Shown piece by piece: positions 26,201 to 40,600 of a stretch of 64,000 bases of DNA. This DNA comes from Sebastes aleutianus (lineage: Eukaryota > Chordata > Actinopteri > Perciformes > Sebastidae). The translations under genes were made by a program, and so were the position numbers. Each line of letters begins with the position of its first letter. The first letter of the stretch is position 1. The stretch lies in contig CAKAKS010000066.1 in assembly GCA_916700875.1 (NCBI GenBank), positions 17,232,361 to 17,296,360 on the forward strand, written 5' to 3'. The notes beneath the pieces were generated by a model. That model saw only the letters and a list, made by a program, of their open reading frames with translations, was not told the origin of the DNA and did not search any database.

Positions 26201-28634
26201 TTCTCTACAAGACCTGTCCCAGGTGGAGGGTGCTCTCGCTGACCCGGGACAAGACTTCATCTCTGGTACTGGTTCTGTAATCCTTCAGGATGGACAGACG
26301 TCTGTCGCCATCCCTGTCACCATACTAGAGGTAAAGACCTTGGCTTTCTTCCATTCTGTCATTTGTCCTCCATCAAACTGGATAGTAAGATGATAGGTCA
26401 GACCAGCTCTTATTCTCTTTCTGACACAAGCTCTACTTCCTTGAAGTAGATTTGTTTGAATGTGGAATTTAAAAGCTTTTTATTTCCGTTTGTTTTATTA
26501 GGATGACATTCCTGAGTTGCAGGAGTTCTTTCTGGTCAACATAACATCAGCAGTACTCATCACGACTCTTGCCACGGTTCCCCAACTAGGTATGTAGCAA
26601 TTTAGCAGCGTAGAGCTGATCTATTGTTACTAAATCTCTTTATCACCATTGGCCATCGAAGACAGTTGTGCTATTACAGTGTCAAATGACATGTAAAATT
26701 CTTGGTTGATTCCCATCATTGTTTCTCTCTGTTTGTTCCACTTTTTTTCTGATGTATTTTTCTTTTCCTTTTTTTATTTTATTAAATCACTTTCCTTCTT
26801 TCCTGTTAATAATTTCTCACCGTTTGCTCTGTTTGATGAGTAGAGGTTGCGTATTGCACATTGCCAGGTAATATACACATCTGTATGTTCATAAGCTTTG
26901 CCTAAAATGTCATGTAGTTTGATGTATTACATTAAACTACAACATTGTAGTTGACTGTCAAAATGCAAGAGCTTGGTAGTTACTGCTACTGCTTTTGCAT
27001 AATCCCAAACCACAGTCCAATTTATGAATGAGTAACTTTAGAAAGTGATGAGTAGACAGAATACTACAGGCACAGCGGCAGGCTCCCAGAATACTATCGG
27101 CCTTCCTCTGCGTGGAGACACACAGTAAACACACGGCCGCTCTTTTGGCAGCAGTCATTATGTGGCTTGGATGGTGAGATTGATGCTTTCCATGATTGAG
27201 GAAGCCTGGGGATTTGGTGGGAGCCGAGTAGCACTGTGTGGTGAGGAGAGAGAAGGCCAAACTAAACCCGTAGCTGGGCTCCCAGTGTCTTGGCCATAGA
27301 TTGAATGGGAGAAGACTATTCAGGGGGTCATAAATCAGTCCACCCAAAAGACTTGGCTGCTCAGCCTCCCAAGCCACTTACAGGAGACGCTTCTTAGCTG
27401 TAACCCTTCGCTCAAATGTGCCATGACGGAAGTTAGATCCTCTGCAGTTTCCTCATCTTTCTGTTGGTGCTTGCACTGTAGTTACAGCCCTGAAGTCAGC
27501 GCTGACGCTAACACTAAACTTTTAACTGCAGTCATAATAACCAATTGACTGTTTGTATGATGTTATTTCCCCAGACACCCAGGGTTTGGTGGCAGAGGTT
27601 AGCATTGCTGCTAATGATGGAATTAGAGGAGTCATTGAATGGACAAACACCATGTAAGAAATGCACCTACAAATAACACTTTTATTATGTTGATTTGTTC
27701 ATGCTCTAATTGTTTTTCTCATCCAAATATGTCGTGGTTTCCAGGTTTGAAGTGAATGAAACAATAGGAGTACTGACTCTAGTGGCCTACAGGAACAAGG
27801 GGACGTATGGAAATGTCTCGCTCTTCTTCTACGCTCAGAACCTGGAAGCTCAACAGGGACTGGACTACAACACCAGTGAAACGGTGAGCCATACAAAGCA
27901 TTCAAACATTACACACAAAATCACAGACGTACTGTACATACTTATACAGGACATCAAGCAATATTTGTTGTAGCATGAACATCCACAGGGGCTAAGTCAA
28001 GAGCAGCTGGACTTGCTTTAGACTCTTGAAGACGTTTTACCTCTCATCCAAAAGGACTCCTCACTTCTGAAGAAGATGAACCGAAGAAACCTTTTGGATG
28101 AGAGTCAAAGGGTTTTCAAGAATCTAAAGCAAGTCCAGTCGCCCTTGACCTAGCCCCTATATATAGACCATGACCTGGATGACTGAGAGTCTTCACAGAC
28201 ATGTAGTGAAGTGTTTAAACTGAAAACCCCTCTGTCCACACAGATGCTCCATTTTGTTGATGGAGAAAGGCATAAGTTTGTAGAAGTGCAGATCATCGAT
28301 GACGCCATTCCAGAGGGAGCTGAGAGATTCCAGCTCATCCTGTCCGAGCCTTCCTCTGGGCTGGAGCTGGGCACCAATGCCACAGGTAGATACTGTAGGG
28401 AGGGCAGAATAGAATACAATAACATTTCTGAAATTTCCGGAGCAGCATAAGTGAAATATAAGCTTCCAGTGCATATTCAGTTAAAATATACAACACATAT
28501 ACACACAAGCACCTCTACACACAACAAACTAATAATAATGAATGTTGAATATGAATAATGAGTAATGTTGTGGGATTATTACTTATTTCATGCGCTATTT
28601 TGGGATTTACACAGAATTATTATTACATATAATA

Positions 28635-28670
<36 letters not shown>

Positions 28671-31600
28671 AATTAAAAACAAAGCATTCAAATAGTGATT
28701 TGGAGGTCGAATACCATGGCAACGGTCGAGGCTTCCAAGCATTCAGGTCAGCCCTAGTACTATTGCTTACTTGACTGCATTATTTACAATGGAACAAGAA
28801 ATGAGGAATCATACACAATGATACAAGATTGTATACTACACCTATCAATTTTCTTTTGGGTGATGTAAAGAAAAACACACCATATTACACTGAAAACGGT
28901 GTAATATGGTGTTAGAGAATAGAATACAGTATAGTAACTATGATATTATCTACCTAAACTACATGTTTCTGTTTTCTTATAGCCACCGTGAAAATCCTGG
29001 CCAGTGACGATGGACACGGTGTCATTTCCTTTAACACCACTGAGCATTTCTTATTGAAGGAGCCTACGTCTGTGTCTGGGCTGAGTGAGAGCGTGGCCAC
29101 CCTATACGTGGTTCGGAACCCTGAGGAAGGCACATTTGGCACCGTGACGGTACAGTTTACCGTTACTGACGCCAACGGCAGCCTGGCGGAGGGCGATTTG
29201 ATGCCAGCACAAGGGTTTGTGGTGCTAGAGGACGGAGTCAGATTTAAGGTGAGGGAAAGCAGATTTTTACTAGCTTTACAGCATTCAATCACATACATGA
29301 GAAAACATGATTATTGTGTTATATTTCAGATGCTGGAGATCTGGGCAGTATTGGATGCTGAGCCTGAAGCGAATGAAACCTTCACAGTGACCCTGTCCAG
29401 CCCAACAGGAGGTGCACGGATGGGTGACCAACTCCAAACTCTCATCACTGTCCTGGAGAACTTGGCTCCTTCTGGCTTGTTCCGCATCGGACCTACTATC
29501 AACAGGTCTCAAAACAGTTTTACCAAAGGATCTGAAACTTAGAATATCATAAACACTTGCAGTATATAATGGCATTTGTACATGTAGCTATGGCACACAC
29601 AAACATGCAAAAACTCATGCAAAATTGTGTTTGTATAGTCTTATTCAGTGTGTGTTTTCTGTACAGAACTAACACAGAAGTGGTTGCTGATGAAGGTGGC
29701 AGAGCGGTCTTCCTCACCGTGTCTCGCAGTAATGGTCTGGAGTCAGCTGTCAGCGTGGAATGGGAGACACAGTCTGATACAGCTATTGCCTCTGGTGAGA
29801 CCGATAAATGTCTTAATTCAAAGTCACCCAAACTTCCCGAACACTCATCAATGCCCCTCTTTTCTTCTGTGGTTCATTTCCTGCCAATAAGCAATGCAAT
29901 AATGATTTTTTTCTCCTTTTTTCTTCTAGAGGGTCACCTTTCAGTGATGGGTGTTTACCAGAGCTTTGAGGACAACCCCACCTCTTCTTGGTGCTCCCTT
30001 CCCGAAGGGCCTTCCTTCCTGGCTATGAGGCTGGATAGGAGGCCCATTGTTGGGTCCTCCCACACCTTGGCCACTCTTTATCGGTGGCAGGGTGTTTTTG
30101 TGCCAGTAGAGGTAGGCTAACAACAGCATTGTCCCCCAACAAGCACATGATGTACCTACTGTAAACACATACAATAGAGAGTAAAATAATTGGATTAGCA
30201 GTAAACCTCAAGCTAATTTGCGCCAAATTACATTGTGAGCATACAGTAATAATCTCTCTCTCTTTCTCTGTTGGTCATTGCAGTCTGTTAGGATTCAGGA
30301 CCCAAGCTCTTGTGTGGGGTTTGCAGTGAATGGCTCTACCTACATAGGCATCACACATAGTGGCCCTCCCTTCTCCCCTGCTGCCAACCTCAGCATCTTC
30401 AAATTGCAGATGGACCTCAATATCACATTGGTAATTATAAACCCAATCATTGTACAACATTACCATCACATTTGTGTACGTTACTATAACACTGTAGTAT
30501 TGTCTTGTATTATCTTCATATGGTTTGATTTCTGTAGGAACAAACCTTAGGTGTTGAAGCTCTGGATGTGAAACACTTCTCCACTGAAGGCAGAGATTAT
30601 CTAATAGCATCAAGCCAGGTGAGGCTGACTGTCCCACTGTTGTTTTCAGTTATGTCAAGATCATTAAAAGCAGGCAAAGGCTCCTCGTTGGAGGAATTTC
30701 AAGCCTCATATGATTGAACTCAATGTTTTGTTATTTTGTTTGTTTCTTGGTACAGATTTTTGTTTGGACTGGAGGCTCTTTCACCCTCCTCCAGACTCTG
30801 GACTTCGAAGAGGACATCCTCAGTGTAAATCCATTCACTCGTGCAGCTGTTCCCTACCTGTTAGTGTGCATAGACAGACAGACTGTCAGCTGCCTTCTGC
30901 TTCAGTGGACCAACGGAAGATTTCAGAATCCACTGCCTCTCCAACTCACCGGCCGAGCCGTTCAGGTGGAGACAATCAGCACCAGAGCAGAGGACACTCT
31001 CCTGTTGGTTGTTATTGAAGGTGACCTGTCTTGCTTTGACATTACACATCATATTAATGAAGACTGCTTTGTTTATCTTGCACATCTGCATAGCTGCTGT
31101 CAATCTCTTTGTATTTGAACATCAGTGATGTGTCAAACAAGATTAGTAAATTTAAAATGTATGAGCCTGTCTTTTTGAAAGGCTATGATTACATATTTAA
31201 AAGTGGCCTAAAATTGGAGTCTACGGTATGCTTAGAGGATGGTTGTGTTTTGCAATAATGAGATGCTATTTTCTGTGGTTGTACTCAAAGTGTACTTTCT
31301 AGTGATTGTGCAGCGGTTAGACGTTGGTTAGGATAGTACAAACAAATCGGTGATACTTTAGAAGGCACACAGAAACTATGTGTCTGTTGCAGACAAAACA
31401 GCCTTGTTCTGTTATCTCAGCTAAGATGACAAAATTCACGATGTAAGCCAGATCATATATTTATACTACGCTCTGTATATTTTGATGAGACATAATCCCT
31501 CTGAGTCTGCAAAAGTGGTGAGTTTTCTCGGTTCAGACCTGTTGTGGGTTAACGGGAAAGGCCTCAGTGTGGAGCGGAGCGGAGCCACAGCGGGACTCAG

Positions 31601-34600
31601 AGGTTGTAATTTGTCATTCTTGGGTGTGTCAGTCAAACCAGTCCTTACTTTACATAAACATACTATTCTAGCATGAAAGAACGTAAATCAGCGTGCATTC
31701 CTGTATCTCTCTCCAGGTCTTTCTCCGTCCTGTGAGGTGTTACAGTGGAGCTCAGGGCAGCTTTCACCACAGCTTTATCAGTCCATTCCTCACCCAGGCC
31801 TCACCTCTGTTCACCCCTTCACTGCTTCTTCTGGGATCAGTAAGCACAACATGTCATATACTGCTTTGTTTGTAAAGGTAGCATCTGTCATTTGTATTAT
31901 TCAGTTGTGTTTGTACTTTTAAAAGCAATTGACCAGACACTGATTAAATGTGTTTCTTCCTCATAGCTTATGTCCTCCTAGCTGGAAGAAATGGCTCATC
32001 TCTCTACTCCTGGAGGTCTGATGTCAACCTGCTCGCCATGATCCTGAGGGCCCCTCCAGCCATTAGCTTCTTCTCTCTCGTGGTCCCGTCCCTCAACACC
32101 ACCAAGACCCTCTTGGCTTCTACTGAGGAGAATAGCTCCACTGTTTATGAATTCACTTCTGTCTCCAATCAGTCTGATTTCATACCCAGGTGCCCAAATT
32201 GTTTTTATAAGTCACAGACAGGCTAGTTTTTGCCCAGAAAAGCAAATCCTGAAAGTTAAATAATGCATGCTGTGCTTTCTTTAATTTCTCACATTCAGTT
32301 TCGGGGAGTTGCGCTTTGCACCAGGCGACAGCGAGCTAGAGATAGCAGTGAACATCATAGATGATGACATCCCTGAGGAACAGGAGTACTTCCAGGTCAG
32401 CCTGAAGAATCCGAAGGGCGGGGCTGAGATTGGATTTGGTGGTCAGGTGACTGTCATCGTCCCAACCAACGATGATGCCCATGGAGTCATCGGCTTCGCT
32501 CAGGTGAGCAGATAAATATTAAACATTAGAAAGGTTTTGCACTTGTTCATCATGTTAGACCTCAATGTACTCCATATCAGAATAATTTCAATGGTATTTA
32601 AGCATTACCACAAGCTATTGTAATACGGAAATATATTGTCATTACCTGTTTTCAGAATTCTCTATCTGTGGAGGTAGAGGAGTTGGAGCAAAATAATCTG
32701 ATTTCTCTCAGTGTGGAGAGGAAAAGAGGGACTTTTGGCAGACTGACTGTTCACTGGGCTGCCATTGGCAGCCTGGCAGACATTTATCCCACTTCAGGAG
32801 TGGTGAGTAAACCTCCCACCATACTTAAGACACACTACTGTATGAATTCTCGACAACATGTTTGAAAATGAAATGCTTACCAAAATAAAAAATGGCAAAA
32901 TTCTAATATAACGTCGTAAATATGTGAAATTAAATTAAAATGTGCTTTGACATTGCAGGTAACATTTTCAGAGGGCCAGTCGGTGGCCATCATCTCACTG
33001 ACTGTGATAGCAGATGGTGTCCCAGAGCTGAGAGAGAGTGTGACCGTCACCCTCATAGATGTCACCACCGTGGGGCTGCAGGACCTACGACAGGCTGCAG
33101 TCATCGACAAGCAGCGGGCACAAGCTCTACTCGCCATCTTACCAAATGGTTCTCCCTACGGGGTGATTGGATGGCATCTGGACTCCCAGTTCACACTAAC
33201 ACAAGAACCACAGAGTAAGACTAGAATTTGTGTCGCAAGAAATGAATAAATGAGTGACGATTTGTCAGTGAATGTGTGTTTCTACTGGATCACAGTGCAG
33301 CGGAGTCTCATTTACTGTAATTAGTTTACATTATTTCTAACCTATTCAAAGATATCCCTAAATGTTGCTTTATCTTTGTTCCAGAAACAGCTGTTGTAAA
33401 TTTTGCTGATTGCTGAATACCAATCATTCTTTATTTTTTGGATGAGGTTTTTTAAGTAGCTATTACAGTAATCACACTTTGAGATTTACTGTAAAAGAGA
33501 TCTGCAGTGATTTCCTGGATGTGAAGTAATTTAGGATTTGTCTTAATCTGTGTGTTGGAGGCCGGCCCAAAATGTCAGAGAAGTCCAAGTAGTAGAGTAA
33601 CATACCTTTATATTGTCCTTCAAATATTATTTAACTAAACTTGATGGTATTTTTACTGATTTAGGTTATTATTGGCATCTTCCATGACATGACAGGTCTT
33701 GCAAATATAATTTTAATGCTGTGGTTTTGTTTTATTTATGTAATCTCCCTGTTCTCCCACCCCACAGGGGTTCCAGTCAATGTGACTCTCTCTATAGTGA
33801 GGGAGCAGGGCTCTTCAGGCGAGGTGGAAATCCATTACCAGACCATGTCGGCCCTGTACCAGCCCCCATCCAACCAGGCCACTGCAGGACAGGACTACAC
33901 CCCCAAAGACAACACCATCATCATGATAAATGGTGCCACAGTGGCCCTTGTCACTGTCACAATCCTACCGGTAAGTAGAGAGTGCTGAGTAATAGAGAAG
34001 TTTATATAAGAGTGCAAATATATATATAAGGTACAAACCAAGAAAGCAAGTATGAAGAAAAGACGGAGAGCATACAAACTTAAAATGCAATCAATCTCCC
34101 ATCTGAGATAAGGGGTAATAGAATTTCTTGTACAATTTTATCTTAAACCTCCCACACTCATGACCATTCAGCCTGCTTACGCAGATCAACTCCTGTTTCT
34201 TGCCTTCAGGATAAGCAGCTCTGTGACTGTGTCCCAAAACTAGCCTTTAAATGCCAGGTACGACGGCCTACACACACCTGGCTGAAGGCAAGAAACAGGA
34301 GTCGATCTGCATCACCAGTCTGAGTGGGTGTGAGTGTGGGAGGTGTAAGAGAAAATTGTGGCTGAGATTGTGCAAGAAGATCTATGAGCCCACATCTCAG
34401 ATGGGAGATTGATTGCATTTTAAGCCTTTATGCTTTCAGTCTTTTCTTTATACTTGCTTTCTTGGATAAAACATTCACTTCTGGTGGAAATTTGCATTGC
34501 TTGGAGTTCAAATTTAATGAACTTTGACCGGCGAAGTAGCAAAGACGTGTGTGTGGTTGACCCCACTTAGCACTGCCCACATTCAGCACGAATATCGCCT

Positions 34601-37600
34601 CGGCAGGCGATTGTCACTTGCCTGCATTCGCGCATGTGTGACCGTGATCTAAGCCTTACCCTCCTTGTCTCCTACTGTTGCATTTATCCAGAAATAAACA
34701 TTAATCTTCAATAAACTGTGCCTTCTCTAACCCTCCTTCTCTCATTCTTTCTCACCTTTGCAGTATAAATTATGAATGTGTTTGTAACATAGAGAGAGAG
34801 AGCATGTATGTTTTTCCATTATTTAGTGTATATGTATATGTGTGTTTTCTAAGGATGACTTTCCAGAGCTGGCAGAGAGTTTCCTGGTGAATATCACCAG
34901 TGTGGAGCTGGTTAGAGGGTCAGTGGGAGCAGGGCAGCCCAGTGTGAAGAGGCCGGGTATGGAAGTAGCAGAGGTCACTATCCAGGAGAACGATGACCCT
35001 CGAGGGATTCTGCAGTTCAATGTTTCTGAGGTGAGCACGAGGTCATCTCTGTGACTGTGAAATAGTAGAGATGCAATGTTAATGCTGATATAATAATTAA
35101 TATCTTTGATTCTTCTCATCTGATGCAATAGTGACACATACTAATAATAATATTCAATCTTAATTAAACATTATTTCCAAATATTTTGTCCAGGATATCC
35201 CTGGGAGCGTGCTGGCATATGAGCTACCACCACCAGACAACATCCTCCTCCTGTCAGTGGTGCGACTCGCTGGTACAACTGGAAGACTGGTCATCTACTG
35301 GGAGGCTGAGCCAATCACTGCTGATCTTAATGATTTCAGCCCCACATCTGGGAACATCACTTTTCAAGACGGGCAGGTAACTGGATGAACTGTTCTTATT
35401 TGAGATGAACCTGCTTTTGATATCACATCAAGCCATGATGTGAAGCTGTTCACAGGTTATTGCATACAGCCTCCAGGTTGTTAGCTTGTGTTTCCCCATC
35501 CTTATTTTTAGAGAGAAGCCACGATTGCCATCACCATCTTGGACGACGAACGGGTGGAGACTTCGGAGACCTTCGGAGTGAATTTACTGCGTGTGATTGG
35601 TGGTGCTCGACTGGGAGAAGCAACCTCTGTAAATATCAGCATTCCACCCAACGACTCACCTCTCGGACGCTTTGGATTTCAGGAACTGGAGGTGAGTCTA
35701 AATTACTTACTCTATACCTAAGGACACTTTCTCCATCGTCAGATTTGTTACCTTACTTACATCTGAAATCCCTCTAATATCACAGTGATCCTCAATTTAT
35801 CTATAACTACGTATTCATTTTCATTCATTTTCCTTTTTCAATATCACAAATAATCATCTTACTCAATCCCGTCTTAGGTTACTGTCAGTGAGCCAGAGTT
35901 TGTGGATGATCCTGCTGCCGTGGCGACACTAACAGTGTTGCGTAGTGCGGGAGGCGAGGGGGCAGTGACTTTGGGGTGGCAGCTGGAAGACCAGGCTACA
36001 GATGACCTCTCACCTTTTAATGGAACTCTTGTCTTCACTGAGGTACAGTATAAAAGGGGTGGTGTCAATCTCCCACCACATATTGTTACGTTTTTGTATT
36101 CGTATTGAACGATTTAGTTGTAATAATAATAATATTAAGCAATACTACATCTTTTATCTTTATGTGCTGCACAATACGTTGCTTCATGACGTCTGCTATA
36201 CTTTTCATACTTTCCAGACTGAGTTGATGAAGACGTTTGTGATTAGAGCACTCGCTGACACTGCCCTGGAAGGAGATGAGCATTTCACTGTCCGGCTGTT
36301 CCCTGCTGAGAGTGGAGCTGTCGTCGACCCCTTAAATGGTCAGTGTTTATGAAAAAAACTCACACCGCCAGTGCATCAGTTGATTGAAGAAATGTACAGT
36401 ATTGTCTTTCATTGATGCATTAATCATATCCATCTTCCTCATCCGTCTTCTCTACCCTGGTCTCTTCATGTACTCCTCTAGGCATGGCCACCATCACTAT
36501 CAGGGCGGACATGGCGGCCCTGGGGATTATTGGAGTAGAAGAGTCCTCCAGGAACATCCTCATTGGAGAACCTCAGGGAGATTACAATGGTAGTGCAGTG
36601 GTCAGGTGAGATAAACATCAAACTGTATCACTAAATTTCACTGCCTCTGTTTATTAATCAAGAATGTAATGTGAAAATCCTTGTGTATATTTGTGTGTAT
36701 CCACCAGTCTTGTGCGAGGACCAGGTGTGTTTGGAGAGGTCCGGGTGTACTGGAATATCACTCCAGCTGTGGCCTCTGAGTTTGAAGCGATCTCTGGCAC
36801 TGTGACTATGAGAGACAGACAGTCTGTTGCCACCATTATGCTGAAGGTACTGAATAATATAGATTGTAGAGTTCACTTGCCTGTGTCAATGCACAGCAGA
36901 ATACACATATGCAGATCAAAATGCATCATAGTAATGTCTTTCTATATGCTTTCCATAAAAATGTCCCTGTCTTATCCATCATGACAACAGGCCCTGGATG
37001 ATGAGCTCCCTGAAGAGCGCCGTGAATACCAGCTTACTCTGACCTCCGACACTCCTGGACTGGAAATCAGTCCCATAGCCAAGCATGCCAAGATTATTAT
37101 GGCAGCCAGCGACAACCCCTATGGCCTGTTCTCCTTCACCCAGCACCAGATCAGGGTGTCCGAGGATGAGGGAATGGTGAGCTCAACAACATGATATACA
37201 TATAGATCTGCTATATGATGGAGTAGGCTCATTAACAAATTAGGTTATAACCCACAGTCATCTGATTTTCTCTCTTTACTACAGGTGAATGTGACAGTTG
37301 ATCGCTCCTTAGGCAGTCTGGGTGGGGTGTGGGTGACCTACCAAACCTCAGGCAACACAGCTATCAGTGGAGTGGACTTCGCTCCAACTTCAGGACGACT
37401 ACTCTTTACCCCAGGCCAGACTTCACAACATGTCACACTACATATCCAGGACGACAGTCTTCCAGAGGATACTGAGATGTTCTTCCTAAACATCACTGAA
37501 GTGGAGCTAGTCAATGTCAGGTAATTTGATAAATTGGAGTAGATTAACAACTTTTTTGGTTGGAATGTTTATAATAGCTTCACCGGTTCATAGTCATTCA

Positions 37601-40600
37601 TAAAATAGGCATTTCAGAGGCCTCAGTTAGTGTTGATGTGACTGTTGAAGAGTTCATGTCGGTGACTCTTCATTCTGTGTCTCCCTCTGGTGGTCAGTGA
37701 TGTGGACTACACAGTAAGGGAGTCGGGTCTCCAGCTGGACCAGCCTCCAGCTGTAGGCAACATCTCTTCTCTTGCTGTGGTGATACTAAAGAGTGACAAT
37801 GCTGAAGGTGTCCTGGAGTTCAGCCAGGATTATGTCAACATTACAGGTAAAAGTCACATGAATTTGAAATCTATCCTGTGATTTGATATAGAGAAGCTAT
37901 TAAAACAAGATTTACTCTATGTAAAATCCATGTTTTCTTCTGGCTTTCTTTCTTACAGTTGAGGAGGATGTGGGCACCGTGTTGATCCAAGTGGTGAGGA
38001 GAGTGGGCTTATATGGACTGGTCTCAGCTCAGTTCACTTCTAGAGGCCTGAGTGCAACCCCTGACCTCGACTACATCCTGAAAAATGGCTCAGTGACGTT
38101 TGTCCATGGCCAGAATACCAGCTACATCAATGTCACCATTATAGATGACCTGGACAGGTGAGAGAAGAAATAATTAAAATAAATGTCCAGCTTAATCCCT
38201 AAAATGTTTATATCTATATTTAGTGCACCGTTGCACCAATGTATCTTGACTTGGAAAGACATTACACAGTTAAATTGTAGAGAAAAAAGATTCAATAACT
38301 CAGACTTTAAAAAAAAACATGAATTTGAGACTATAATGAGTGAAGACATTATTTAATTCTAACTTAACACTGTAATGATCTCCCCCAGTGAACATGAAGA
38401 GATATTTGAGGTCCTGCTGGTTGAAGCTACGGGAGGAGCAGTTATAGGCTCTCAACAAGTTGCTAGGATAACCATCGCCAAGAGTGACTCTCCAAGTGGC
38501 GTGGTCCGTTTCCTCAACGAGAGCCTAATCACTGTGGTCAATCCTAACTCCACTCTCAAACTCAGTCTTGTTCTGGAGAGAGCAGGAGGCCTCGTGGGCA
38601 ACGCAACGGTACGAGGAACAATATCTTCAGTTCTCTCAGCAATGGTTGCTTGCAGTTTACTCACAGAAGTTTTTTCTTCCATCAACTAATTCAAACTGGT
38701 TTTAACTCCTGACAGGTTGCTTGGATCATTCGTGGCCCTAACAGTAGAGAGGTACTTCCTCCGTTCAATACAGACATTAGAGAGCCTGTGAACGGGTCCT
38801 TCTTCTTCAGGGATGGAGAGGAAGGTGCACGCACCATAGAGCTGCGGATTCTCCCCCATGGGGAAGTGGAGGTGGAGGAGACATTTGTTATAGAGCTCAG
38901 CATTCTGTCTGGAGAGGTGGATGTTGATCCTCAGGCTGGTTCCATCACACTGAAGGTACTTTGTTGTATAATGCCTACAAGGTTGATTTCACCATCATGA
39001 ATCAGTTTTTTGAAGAAGGATTATCACAATTTGATTTCCAAAGTGCTTTTTCCTGAATGAAAAAATAATGAGATGTAAGCCTCAGCACCTTACTCACCCC
39101 TACTCTCTCCTGATGTGTCTCCCAGATAGAGAAGTTTGGTGACCCAAATGGTATCGTCCAGTTTACTGAGGATGCTCTTCGAGAGCGTGTGTACAATGAA
39201 TCCACAGAAGCGGAGGGCCCGTTCAACATTTCCCTGATTATTACACGCAGAGAGGGTGTCATGGGTAACATCACGGTAAGATTACACCAATATTACACCT
39301 ATTTTTTATCAATCATATCCATTATCAGTGCTTAAAGGCAGAATGAGTAGGATTTGCTACTAGACTCATACAAAAATAATCCATTTCAATCAAAACTTAT
39401 GACCCACTAGAAGTGTGTGGTGGTGTCTGTATCTGCAGTAACCCTGTCCTCTGTCTGCATTTTCTTATTTTTCTGTGTTTGGGACTTTTCTGGGTATCAA
39501 CCTCTATAAGATGTAACGACCAGGTGCCAGATCATACAGTAAGCACGCATCCAAGAGGAAGCTTGCGGACACAGCACCGGAAAAATGCAAATATAGCCAG
39601 GAAAAATGTCAAGTGGACAAAGCTCGTTCCAAAACGAGAATGTATCTGTGGTTGGCTTTCACCTGCTGGCGAGCACTCTAACCGCGGTCCAGTTGGGCAT
39701 TTGCTTCTGGTGTCATTGAGCGTCCTGGTGTTTACAAACTGCATCCGACAAATTCGACTCATTCTGCCTTTAATCTAGCTGAAATTAATTTTTTGTTGCC
39801 ACTGTTAAAGTTTAAACACGACCTTACTTTCTGTCACACCTCAGGTGCATTGGCAGATACAGAGTGACTCAGATGTAGCAGGTGACTTCCTAGCCTTAGC
39901 TGGCTCAGTGGTGATCCCGGAAGGCCAAAGGGATGCGGAAATTGTCCTCAGCCTGATGCCTGATACGGTGCCAGAGCTAGAGGAGCTCTACACTGTCCAG
40001 CTCACGGCTGTGGAGGGTGGTGCTACTCTGGATGCCAACCCAAACCTCATCAGGACACGCATCAGGTTTGTCATATTGACTTCCAGGTAAAAAAAAGCCT
40101 AAAATGTAATTAACTTGAAATTAATCTTCCTCTCTCACCCGCAGGGTGCGTGCTAACGATGAGCCCCACGGTGTCTTTTCCCTGAACCCTGAGCAACAGT
40201 CCATAATAGTAGTGGGGTCAGGGTCTGAGGTCACCAGAACTCTGATTATGAATGTGACACGGCTTGCCGGGCTGTTTGGCAACGCTAGTGTGGGCTATAG
40301 GATCAGTGGAGGGATAGATGAAGTGATGGACATCGGAGAGATACTGGGAGGACAAGCTGAAGGAAGGCTGTTCTTGAGAGAGGGACAGACCTTCAGTACT
40401 ATCACTGTGCCCATCAGCAGTCAGGTAAGGGTGAGCATGCTTGTGCAGAGACGAGCTGAATTAAGACTTTAAAATTCTTTGAATGATTATAGAGTTCATA
40501 ATTATCATAGTTTACCGGTATATTGTTTTTAGGCACTAGTTTTCCTGCTTTTCTCTCTGCAGGTGTTTTTGTCAGTGGGTGAGAGCTTCACAGCAGAGCT

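Noticed and set aside
28565..28774. Open frame with Ile-Tyr repeats
   Set aside because: It is the translation of the (AT)n tract inside an intron.
31482..31676. Open frame in intron 49, possible extra EAR exon
   Set aside because: No EAR motif, and no acceptor/donor pair that fits the phase 1 needed between exons 49 and 50.
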